DNA from: Coemansia sp. RSA 487
Lineage: Eukaryota > Kickxellomycota > Kickxellomycetes > Kickxellales > Kickxellaceae
Assembly: GCA_027577595.1 (NCBI GenBank)
Contig: JANBRJ010000119.1
Coordinates: 1 to 46,135 of the forward strand
Length of the DNA: 46,135 nt
Direction: 5' to 3'
Shown here: positions 8,093-16,685 of the stretch, piece after piece
How positions within the stretch are numbered: the first letter of the stretch is position 1
Layout of the letters: every line of letters starts with the position of its first letter
The notes under the pieces: model-generated
The model's database searches: none
What the model was told of the DNA's origin: nothing
What the model saw: the letters and a program-made list of their open reading frames with translations, nothing else
Program-made: the position numbers and the translations under genes

Positions 8093-10529
8093 TTATTTGT
8101 TGGTCCTCGCCGTCTTCTTTGCCGCAGTCGTCTTCCTTTTCTTCTTGGGCTGCTGTTCATCGGTGGTAACAGCGGCTGCAGGCTGACTGCGACAGAAGCG
8201 CTCTGGAGTCTCACCATGATCGCGAAGACCATGGAAAATATGCCTGAAGTTGAGAACGGCTGCGAGATCTCAGCTGTACATATGTGAACGAGGAGCCAAA
8301 ACACCATCCACTTCCACAGGCCCCATACATAGTTCGTTGGTGCACTTAAGGAGACCGTGGCAGAGTATTTCTTTCATCTTCTTACGTTGGTAGGGGCGGG
8401 GGTTGGGCACTTTCAGGAACTTCTCAAGAGCGCCGGTGAGGCAGTTCGGGCAAGTCTTTGACGTTCTGAATTCGTCAATAAGATAGACTTGGCACCCTTT
8501 CTTCCTCAACATTCGTCGAAACCCGACACCCCGTATAAACTCATGGTAGCGAGCCATTGGCACACTCCAGTTACCCAAGATCGCAGTGGAGGTTTCATCG
8601 TCGCATGTCGCCCGAATGCTCTTTGCTAGCTGCTCATCGGCTTGTTGCTGCTTGATGTGAGCCGATTGCCGAAGCTTGCGATGAATCGGCTGAGGGTTGT
8701 TCCGATTCTTGCTGGTGGTCATGGCGTTTGTGTAGAATTTACTTAGCACTGGCCAAACAGCAGCACGCGTCCTGACATATTGCTCATATTTACCTGGCAA
8801 TATCGATGTGCACGAAAAAGCAGCCAATCTGGCCTCAGCAGCCTTGATTTCGTTGCTGTCTGGATGCGCTTTCTTGCCCTTTTCCCTCAGCTTGCGGTAG
8901 TGGGTTGTCCGGGTTTCTTTAGCCTTCTGGCTCCGTGTGTACCGGAAAAGAGCTTTCTCCTCAGAGGTGCTCTCCTCCGTCATGCCAAAGACAGTATCCT
9001 GGCAACCTGGATCCATGAAAATTGGGTTTTCCATGTTGGCCAGCTGCTCTGGCAAAAGCTCGTGGATATATGTGAACTCACCTAACTTCTTTTCGCCTGG
9101 CTTTTCTCGCTTCCTGGGCTTCCTGGGCTTTCTGGGCTGGTCCTCCAGGGGTGAGTTAGTAGCTACGCTTGCGACTGGAGCAGTCAGCCCACTTCCGCTG
9201 GCCACAATGGAGGCATTTGTTGAAAATAATATAATGTGGATCTCTTAATCTAATAGTCCATTTTTAACATCCAAAAAAGGTCCCCTCCAAAAGCAAAAGG
9301 GCAAAAGGGCTTCTCTAAAAGAAGGTATTTATAGGCCTCTATTAACTAAGAATTATGTAAGCAGCTCGTTGTGATGCGTCATACTCATCATGACCTGGAA
9401 ACAAACAGTGCCCTTGATTTACAATCAAGGTGTTGGTAGATCTGCCAACAGCATTTGTTTCAGTGTCCCTTTTCTTTGCTTTCCAGCTGCTTTTTTCTTT
9501 GGCCGCTGCAGTCTTTTTGATCACTGACACCAACACGCCATCAGTCTGTATTGTGCCATAGAACCTGAAGCCATTTCTTGTTCTCAGCACCCGTGTGACT
9601 ATTCATTGAGCAGTCTATACAAATAGTTTTCAATGGGAAATTTCGCGTTATAGCTCCAGCCCATTATGTTTCGACATAATACAGAGGTGTCAATCTCTGT
9701 GCATTGGCACAAACGACTTCCGCAACGGGAAACACTGGAAAGACCTGTAGCCATTCATCTCAAGGAGCACTGCCAAGCAATAGAATGCTATGAAGTGCTT
9801 TTTTGGATGCGCCTTGATATTGTAATAAAGGCCCTCCTCTGCAAACTTGTAGTCGTTGTCGTATGCTGTCAACACAGGTTCAAGCATGTCCCCGATGTTC
9901 TTGTCGCCCACAGTGATAACTGGAAGAACAGTGCTGCGGTGTTTTATCGCCTCTTTCAACTCTCGTCCGGATTTCCAGATCTAGTCTTCATACGCTTCCT
10001 TTATCTCATCCGTCGTTCTGCCCTTCATTGCCTCCTCAAGGTCCCTCTTGCGCTCCCGAGTTTTCAGCAGAGCATTTACTGCACGCCAAAGATACTGACC
10101 AAACTTGGTCTGTATATTATTCATGTATGCAGTGTAAATTCTTGCTGCCTCGAACTGTGCTGTCTGGTTTGGGTTGGCTATATCAAACTCTGTGATGCCA
10201 GCAGCCTCCTTGTACGCATCCAGGTGCTTGCGTATGACCCTCCTGTACTCCTGGATTTCAGCCTTGACATTCGGCCTGACTTTCCGCTTGGTGAGGTGCA
10301 GGAATACCTCGCCAAAAAACCTCTTTTCCGGGCACACAGAGAGATCGAGCTGCTTGTGCGTAGCTAGCCCATATATGTACGCAGAAGCTGTATTGGTCAC
10401 TACAACATAGTCGTTTACCTTGGTAATGTCGTTTCTGTCATTCACCAGAGATTTTAGGGGACACTTTATAACATGCGTCCCTGTGTCTAATATATCATCA
10501 TTGTCTATTGTGGATGGGTGAGCAAACAA
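8093..10529 (-). pseudogene. Fanzor (eukaryotic TnpB-like nuclease) gene, decayed
   Basis: Fanzors are transposon-borne RNA-guided DNA nucleases related to bacterial TnpB. Reading right to left on the minus strand: an N-terminal region ('HVIKCPLKSL', 'KRKVRPNVKAEIQEYRRVI') to about 9981; a middle part with 'KSFVPMHR', then 'IDTSVL'; the 'FYGTIQTDGVLVSV' block near 9570; RuvC-I 'IFMDPGCQD' near 9080-9050; 'ILGNWS'; 'YLIDEFRTS' with the relocated RuvC glutamate; a CPNC...C...C zinc-binding region; RuvC-III 'DLAAVLNFRH'; and a basic tail containing PKKKRK, a likely nuclear localisation signal, stopping at 8093-8095. The frame is interrupted about five times, including in-frame stops at 9981-9983 and 8270-8272, so this copy should be dead; one interruption (about 9190-9350) could be an intron. 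No serine recombinase (TnpA) is nearby. Confidence 0.85.
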
Positions 10530-10755
10530 GAGCAGGTAACTAATATAATATATGCGTTGAAAGGTGTATTTGGTGCTACTGGAAGAAATAAAATGTCAAA
10601 GGAAAGCTAAGGAGAAACAAAAGTGAAAGGGAAAAATAAACGTTCTTGGAATGTAAAATGCACTATCGCCACTGCAAATCTCTTACCATTCGACGCGTAT
10701 ACATCCTTCTTATTTAACGCAATTAGTTTTGCGAAATACAGTATCTTTAGAAAAT

Positions 10756-11406
10756 TCAATATGCAAGAGATGGGCTTTCGTTGACAAACCCACCATCAAC
10801 AACACATTTTTCGAGGATAAAGTGAGCCAGATCGTTGTGAGAAATTGTGTATCCGCAAACATCTGTTCCTGCGCGGTATTTCCCAGTAATATCTCCATTT
10901 GTGAAAAAGGCTGGCCTAACAATGGTGTATGGCACACCGCTGCTCTTGATACTGGTCTCTGCAATAGCCTTGTGCTTGTGCGGCGTACGCAGAATAGTTG
11001 CATACAAAGGACGCACCAATTACGGCACATCGTAGTAATTGCCAGCTCCAGTAGAAGATACCATGATAAAGCGGGGCGGGTTGTCTGCGCGCGTCTCTTT
11101 GATAGCATCCAGGACAATTGGCGTTGCCTCGCTCTCAATGCCAGCATCTGGTGGCGTGTTGAGCCCGTTGAACTTTGCTCCAAGCGTAAATAGAATTACA
11201 TCTGCATTAGCTATTGCCTTGGCAACATCCTCCTTCACCAAAGCATTGCCCTTTACCACTGTAACATTCTCCAGCTGCTCCTCAGTGTATGTCAGGTTTT
11301 CAGGAGTACGCACCAAAATGGTAATATCGATGCCTCCTTTGGCGATTGCCTGCTCAACAAAGGACTTTCCGGTGTTGCGAGTGGCACCAAATACAGTAAT
11401 ATGCAT
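10756..11406 (-). pseudogene. NAD(P)-binding atypical SDR (NmrA/BLVRB-like) with one in-frame stop
   Basis: A Rossmann-fold reductase of the NAD(P)H-binding (PF13460-like) group. The N-terminus 'MHITVFGATRNTGKSF' carries the dinucleotide-binding glycine motif, followed by 'VVKGNALVKEDV', 'ADVILFTLGA' and 'RFIMVSSTGAGNYYDVP'. Directly after, TAA at 11020-11022 interrupts the frame, which continues unchanged for 87 more residues of the same fold ('KHKAIAETSIKSSGVPYTIV', 'RPAFFTNGD', 'ISHNDLAHFIL'). Counting the stop position the protein would be about 216 residues, normal for the family. With only this lesion it is a young pseudogene, a strain polymorphism or a sequence error. Substrate cannot be inferred. 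It lies beside the decayed Fanzor. Confidence 0.8.
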
Positions 11407-11721
11407 TTTGGATACGTTGGTTTCTTATTCTTGACGTGTTTGTGAAATAAATAAAAGCTGTAAAAAACAATATGTTTCTGAGAAAGTGTTTTATGGCAAA
11501 CGACGAAAACAATTCAAAAAGGACAAATTATATACTATGCCAAGACATGGCCACTGAAAGTCCTCCCCCCAATCTGATCAGTTTGTTCATCCAGTTTTTC
11601 CACATCATCTGACAAGCGCACATGATAGTATTTTTGTACCTCCTAACGATTGTTATTTATTTTGGCTTTCAAAATTCGCTCTAGCATGATTTCAGATCCA
11701 AAAAGTATCTGCATCCATATA
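11407..11721. other. Intergenic gap between SDR pseudogene and TIM50
   Basis: About 315 bases: SDR upstream sequence and the TIM50 3' flank. AT-rich; no RNA gene or repeat seen. Confidence 0.4.
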
Positions 11722-13296
11722 TTACTTGCTTGATGTTTGCGGGTTGCTACCAGCAGCAGAGGCTTCTCCCCCAGAAGAGCCTTCGGGATTTTGGTTCTGC
11801 CCGCCGATGGCCTGAGTCATCATCTTCCACAGTGTCATATCCTTCATCTGGCGCTGCATCTCTTCTTCGTTGTGTTTGCGATCCTTCTCGATAAGCGCCA
11901 AGACCTCTTTATGCTGGACCTCAAAGTTCTCACGCATCATCTTGCGCATCTTATCAAAGTCAGGTACTGGGGGGTTCTCCAGATCAGATGGCACGCCACC
12001 AAACACCCACGACTTCCAGCTACCTGCATTCTTGCGCTTCTCCTCCCATTCATCCACAAGCTTCCTGCGGACCGAGTCCTCCCACTTGTTAAACTCGCGT
12101 GCCGCATCCATTCCCGCATACGTCTTGATCCACGACCGCACATCCTTGGGCTCCATCATATGCACGTACTCCAGGAACTCGGTAATTTGCTCGATCCAGT
12201 TGTCCTTTGCATCGCCATGGAACGGTCTGGCCATCAGCACGTTGTCTGGCTGCATCTTGATCGAGTCTGGCGTCACGTCAATCATAATGACACGCGACAT
12301 GTCACGATTGATTGTAGTCAAGTCCTTGTAGTTTTTGCCGTCGATATTGCGCATGTGGTCTTTGTATAGCCGATATGGTGCGTACTCTAGCGGGTCAAGT
12401 CGCTCCATCACCAGCATGCCACTGTGGCTAGGCTGTGTTGAAAAAACCACAACCTCATACATGCTAGCCATGTATGCAAGGAAATGGTCCAGACCCGGCC
12501 GCTTTGCAATGCGCCATCCACTCTCCTTTGACCAGTCCATATGGATCAGCATGTCATCTAGATTCAGCACAAGAGTGTACGGCATCGTGTACTCGTTGGG
12601 GTCGGGCAAGAGCTTTTCTGTGGCTGGTTCCGAAAAAAAGACAAACGTGCTCTCCCAGCGTCTGACAACTCTCTGCCATATCTGCTGGAGTGCGTTCTTT
12701 TCGGGGTCGTCCTTGAATCCCTGCTCCATCTCCTCCTCTGTATATGGATAGGCGTTGTAGCCAATGCCTCCAATCAGCGCCCCAAACAAAATGCCTGTTC
12801 CAACGATCTTGAACGCTTTGATCATGGGATCGTCTTGAAGAGGCGGCAGATCAGCACGCTGGCGACGAGCACGCCTTGCCTCGGCTGCGCTTTCACTACT
12901 GCGGTGAGAGACATTTTGGTGATCGTCCTGGGACCTGCTGCTACCTGCACCGTTTTCACCGCCAGAACCTGCCGGTTCCTCACCTAGAAAGCTCTTGGCC
13001 ATGCCGCTACCAACAGACGAAAACCCGAATGGCGACACGTCAGGCTTCTTTTTCTCGCTAGCAGAATGTGACTGCAGTGGATCCTTGTAAGCTTCGCTCG
13101 TCTTTTCATTTACTTTTGACTCTTCTGAAAGCTCATCATTGCTCTGTAGTTTCTCAGGCGTCTCGTGCGCTTTATCCAAATGCTTTTTAGTGCGAGTCAT
13201 CGCTGGCCTCGTTGTTGCAAGCTCTCTTATCTGGATTTTCTTCGAGCTAGAGACTCTGAGACTCCGGGATAAGGGTAATGCGATACGACCAAGCAT
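11722..13296 (-). CDS. TIM50: Mitochondrial import inner membrane translocase subunit Tim50
   Basis: The presequence receptor of the TIM23 complex, anchored in the inner membrane and facing the intermembrane space. The 524-residue frame has an Arg/Ser-rich, acid-poor N-terminus fit for mitochondrial targeting (1-35), a low-complexity polar stretch, one membrane segment with GxxxG-like spacing at about 161-183, and the FCP1/NIF-like domain at about 238-380 ('TLVLNLDDMLIHMDW', 'RPGLDHFLAYM', 'VVFSTQPS', 'DNWIEQITEFLEY'). The phosphatase motif DxDx(T/V) is degenerate (NLDD), as usual in Tim50, so no phosphatase activity is expected. A Gln/Met-rich helix and Ser/Gly tail follow. The start at 13296 gives the targeting sequence. 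Divergent from RAD18. Confidence 0.95.
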   Translation of the reverse strand: MLGRIALPLSRSLRVSSSKKIQIRELATTRPAMTRTKKHLDKAHETPEKLQSNDELSEESKVNEKTSEAYKDPLQSHSASEKKKPDVSPFGFSSVGSGMAKSFLGEEPAGSGGENGAGSSRSQDDHQNVSHRSSESAAEARRARRQRADLPPLQDDPMIKAFKIVGTGILFGALIGGIGYNAYPYTEEEMEQGFKDDPEKNALQQIWQRVVRRWESTFVFFSEPATEKLLPDPNEYTMPYTLVLNLDDMLIHMDWSKESGWRIAKRPGLDHFLAYMASMYEVVVFSTQPSHSGMLVMERLDPLEYAPYRLYKDHMRNIDGKNYKDLTTINRDMSRVIMIDVTPDSIKMQPDNVLMARPFHGDAKDNWIEQITEFLEYVHMMEPKDVRSWIKTYAGMDAAREFNKWEDSVRRKLVDEWEEKRKNAGSWKSWVFGGVPSDLENPPVPDFDKMRKMMRENFEVQHKEVLALIEKDRKHNEEEMQRQMKDMTLWKMMTQAIGGQNQNPEGSSGGEASAAGSNPQTSSK

Positions 13297-13728
13297 TTCC
13301 CTATTGGTTCAGAGCGTTGTTAAATGTAATTTCCTTTGGCGGTGTGAAACGGTATGTGGGATACAAAGGCACACTCTGCGTGCTTGCTTCTGTTTCCAAA
13401 TGACCTATCTTATGGATTGAAAACAGGTACCGTTACAGGCGGATTATGATAAGAGATGCGACGAAAACAAATTGCAAGTGTAAATCAAAAACGTACCAGG
13501 AGAAAGAAGAGAAGAGAAGCAAAGAAAAGAATAGAAATTTACACAATGCTATTTATCTATACTTGGTGATCATTAAATCAATTAAATAGTTGATTTTTTT
13601 ATCTGATCAACGCCATTTGAACGCGTAAAAGTGCACATCTGCGCCCTTTTTCTTTTTCTTTTTCTTTCTTTGCTTTCACGTTTCTCCACTCTTCTTGTTT
13701 ATGTTTTTTATTAATATTTTCTACCGAG
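13297..13728. promoter_or_regulatory. Divergent promoter interval, TIM50 / RAD18
   Basis: About 430 bases between the two start codons. AT-rich with a CT tract near 13646-13700 upstream of RAD18. No distinct factor sites are claimed. Confidence 0.45.
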
Positions 13729-14898
13729 ATGGATGGGCTGTTAGGCTCTCTTGAGCTAGAGGATCCAGGTGACTGGCCGTCATCATTCCCGCACCTACGT
13801 GAGATTGACCAACTACTGCGGTGCCCTATATGTAAAGAGTATTTCGAAACAGCCATGGTAACCAGTGGCTGCGGACACACATTCTGCTCACTTTGTGTTC
13901 GTAGATGCTTAACGCAGGAGACAAAGTGTCCGTCTTGCAGAGTTGTTCTTACAGAAAGCGACCTGCGTCCCAGCAGGATTGTGGACAGTCTTATGAGAGC
14001 ATTTAGAAGTGGTAGACAGGCTCTTCTCAGTAGACTGGCCTTGGATGCAGCAGACAGTGGAAGTACTAAAGAGGAAAATATCCGGAAGCGGCAGCGAATA
14101 CACACAAGGAGTACGACTGCAAGGAAGCTCGGACCAGTAAGCAGCGACGCAGATTCAGTGCTGGTATCGAACAACGAGACAGCTACTGTCTCTGCAGATT
14201 CAGATGTCGCCGATGATAATGATTCACGCATCAAAGTCGATGAGGATTCCCAAGATGCTGATTATATTGATAGCGATAGCGATTTTGCCTCAGAAAGCAG
14301 AGCCCTGCAATCGAAGGACTCAACTGTAAAATGTCCCAGTTGTCAGCAGATGGTTCCTCAGTCACGCATTAACAAGCATCTTGATCAGTGTCTTAACGGT
14401 CATTTGGACAATACAAAGACAAACATATATACCGCATCCTCAACAAGCAGAAAGTCATCGACGCCAATGTTCAATTTACAGACGAAAAGGACAGCATTTA
14501 TTCTTCCTCGACCTACGAAGCTTGCGTATAGTCTATTAAGCGAATCAAAGCTTCGACGTACCATGAAAGACCTGGGTATTTCATTCAAGGGCGACAAGTC
14601 GCAAATGCAGGCTCGGCATGTGGAATGGGTCAACATGTATATGGCTAATGCTGATTCTGAAACACCAGTTTCACACCGAATACTATTAAAGCGCCTTTCT
14701 TTGTGGGAAGAAAGTATGTCACGTCAGCCAGACAACCCAAAGAATGCCCAAAGCCAGCAGCAACATTTGTCAAATACGAGTGCTATTGACCATGCTACGA
14801 AATATGCGGATTCATTTGCACAGTTGGTTGCACAGGCAAACGTATCTCAGGCAAAAAAGGCGGACAATTTGACTTTGAAACCGACTGACCACTTGTAA
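13729..14898 (+). CDS. RAD18: Postreplication repair E3 ubiquitin ligase Rad18
   Basis: With Rad6 it monoubiquitinates PCNA at K164 to start damage tolerance. The 389-residue single-exon protein has the full Rad18 order. A C3HC4 RING lies at 32-70 (C32, C35, C48, H50, C53, C56, C67, C70; 'RCPICKEYFETAMVTSGCGH'). A UBZ4-type CCHC finger lies at 202-221 (C202, C205, H217, C221), and a SAP DNA-binding helix pair at about 267-300 ('LRRTMKDLGISFKGDK'). An acidic Ser/Asp stretch lies between RING and UBZ. The C-terminal Rad6-binding part is short, as in other fungi. The start is set by the usual ~25-residue lead before the RING. All metal ligands are intact. Confidence 0.95.
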   Translation: MDGLLGSLELEDPGDWPSSFPHLREIDQLLRCPICKEYFETAMVTSGCGHTFCSLCVRRCLTQETKCPSCRVVLTESDLRPSRIVDSLMRAFRSGRQALLSRLALDAADSGSTKEENIRKRQRIHTRSTTARKLGPVSSDADSVLVSNNETATVSADSDVADDNDSRIKVDEDSQDADYIDSDSDFASESRALQSKDSTVKCPSCQQMVPQSRINKHLDQCLNGHLDNTKTNIYTASSTSRKSSTPMFNLQTKRTAFILPRPTKLAYSLLSESKLRRTMKDLGISFKGDKSQMQARHVEWVNMYMANADSETPVSHRILLKRLSLWEESMSRQPDNPKNAQSQQQHLSNTSAIDHATKYADSFAQLVAQANVSQAKKADNLTLKPTDHL

Positions 14899-15013
14899 TT
14901 GTTCTTTTACATCAACCACTTTGTTCAAGTTATATCTAGCGATTTAATACCTACACCAGTTTTCTTTAATGACAGGTTCTTAGCTCTAATAACTATCAGA
15001 AAAGAAAACATTT

Positions 15014-15343
15014 CTAGTCATAAACATATACCAGAGCATGCATAAGGGTCCAAACTAGAACGTAAGAGAGCATTGTGTTAAGGATGGGTGTTCCAGCGAC
15101 GTCCATGACACTCGATTTAAAGTATAGCGAAGGCTTGCCTTGGCATTTGACAAACAGGACCAATGTAGACAGAAACACCCAGCTAGCGATGAAGAATATA
15201 AATCCGTTCCATCCTGTAAGCCCAAGTATTCCAGCAGCAGTCCCGATCCCCCACGACGTCAGCGTATGTATATTGGATAGCGCAAGGTTGTTTTGCTGCA
15301 CTGTGGGCTCAAAGTACTTGTACAAGTCTGCGTTGTCGGCCAT
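15014..15343 (-). CDS. EMC6: ER membrane protein complex subunit 6 (EMC6)
   Basis: A small multi-pass subunit of the EMC insertase of the endoplasmic reticulum. From the ATG at 15343 the protein is 109 residues, the same size as human EMC6 (110). The match is clear: 'NNLALSNIHTLTS' before the first helix, 'GIGTAAGILGLTGWNGFIFF' (human has GATAGILGLTGLYGFIF), then 'YFKSS' and 'LSYVLVWTLMHALVYVY' at the end. Three hydrophobic segments are visible. A longer upstream frame to 15445 exists, but the added 34 residues fall outside the family and sit where a leader intron acceptor (TATCTAG) is possible, so I used the inner start. Divergent from CWC25. Confidence 0.92.
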   Translation of the reverse strand: MADNADLYKYFEPTVQQNNLALSNIHTLTSWGIGTAAGILGLTGWNGFIFFIASWVFLSTLVLFVKCQGKPSLYFKSSVMDVAGTPILNTMLSYVLVWTLMHALVYVYD

Positions 15344-15685
15344 ATCTGGGAGGGATTTACGTGTGCAAGTCAAGAGTAGCCTAGATACAAGTAGGAAAAA
15401 ACAGTTTTCTCGACAAAGATATAGTAGTTTGCTGGATATTTCCACCGATTTTGCCTAAACGAATGCTGTTCTTAGAGCTGCTGTTATTAACATTGGCTTT
15501 CATGGGTTGCTCCCACGTGTGGGTCATGTGATTGTCCCCAAAGCAAGCAAACGAAAAAAGCAACTGACTTTTGTTAATTGATTTTTAGTGTGGTGGATAT
15601 TTTTTGTAAGAAAAATATATACATACATCTTTTACTACTTTGAATTGTGCATATTTTATGGAATTCACTTGCTGTCGTAACAAAA
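15344..15685. promoter_or_regulatory. Divergent promoter EMC6 / CWC25 with a CACGTG E-box
   Basis: About 340 bases between start codons. A canonical E-box CACGTG lies at 15514-15519 inside CCCACGTGTGGG, and a second E-box-like TCATGTGA follows a few bases later. The three bHLH proteins in this window have basic regions of the type that reads CACGTG; any direct link is inference. Confidence 0.5.
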
Positions 15686-16528
15686 ATGGGGAGCGGTGAT
15701 CTTAACATGAAAAAGTCCTGGCACCCGCAGACGCTGGCAAACCAGCGCCGGGTAGCTGAGGAGAAACGCAAGGCAGATGAGGAAACCAAGCGGGCTGCTA
15801 AAATACAGAAGGAACTTCGCGAGGAGCGTCAGCGCGAAGAAATGGACCAACTAAATGCGTCAGTGACTCATAAGAGCATCAACAAGCTCGAGTGGATGTA
15901 CAATGCGCCATCGACGGGCATACCGCAAACAAGCGAGGACATGGAGGAGTACCTTTTGGGAAAGCGCGATGCACTTTCGCTTTTGAAAGAAAAAGACTCG
16001 AGGGGAAGTGAAGGGTTGACGAGGAAGCCTGAGGAAAGATGGAAGGAGGGACTATTTGCCTTCTCAAACCGTGATGCAAACAGTGAGCGTGACGCTATTG
16101 CCAAGACCATGGAAGATCCGCTTGCTGATATAAAGCGTAGAGAACAAGCGGCTATTCAGGCAATGCTGAACAACCCCCTTAACAGAAAGCGACTTGGCTT
16201 GGATGGAGGCAACACGGAGAACGGAGACAGCACCAAGGAGAAGAAGAAGAGGAGGAAGCATCGGCGACATGACAAGGAAAGCAGAGCTGAAAGGGGCGAT
16301 AGACACAGGGACCGAGACAGACATCATGGCCAAAAAAAAGATCGCAAACATGGTGGAAAGGACGATGGCCGATCGGTTAGCAGAGAGCGCACACACAAAC
16401 ACTCGAATGATAAAAGAGACTCACGAAAAGAACACCATCATCGAGAAAGAGAACGAGGTCGTAGATCAGCTTCTCCAGATCGTGGAAGAACGGCTTTGCA
16501 ACGAGAACGCACTTCTATTTCAAAATAA
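15686..16528 (+). CDS. CWC25: Pre-mRNA splicing factor Cwc25
   Basis: Cwc25 promotes the first catalytic step of splicing after Prp2 action. Starting at the ATG at 15686 the protein is 280 residues and opens with the family block 'MGSGDLNMKKSWHPQTLANQ' (Cir_N domain), then a charged coiled-coil helix to about 60, 'KLEWMYNAPSTG' at about 68-79, and 'EEYLLGKR'. The second half is a Lys/Arg/Asp/His-rich, RS-like tail. An in-frame ATG 39 bases upstream adds 13 residues not seen in the family, so the inner start was chosen. Single exon, no lesion. It is the second catalytic-step spliceosome factor in this window besides CWC21. Confidence 0.94.
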   Translation: MGSGDLNMKKSWHPQTLANQRRVAEEKRKADEETKRAAKIQKELREERQREEMDQLNASVTHKSINKLEWMYNAPSTGIPQTSEDMEEYLLGKRDALSLLKEKDSRGSEGLTRKPEERWKEGLFAFSNRDANSERDAIAKTMEDPLADIKRREQAAIQAMLNNPLNRKRLGLDGGNTENGDSTKEKKKRRKHRRHDKESRAERGDRHRDRDRHHGQKKDRKHGGKDDGRSVSRERTHKHSNDKRDSRKEHHHRERERGRRSASPDRGRTALQRERTSISK

Positions 16529-16685
16529 GAGACGGTAGCTAGCAATGACAGTGCCACTAAATGGGTATTATTTGGATTTTGAGGGATGGTATAAATGTAT
16601 TTAAAAAGAGACTGTAGAATGTTAGGGCGGTGGAAGCGGGGATGCGTCAGGAATGTTGTGGTTGCAAAAAAAGACATTGTTTGGT

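Noticed and set aside
10710-11193. Overlapping frames on both strands over the reductase
   Set aside because: Shadows; only one minus frame carries Rossmann-fold motifs.
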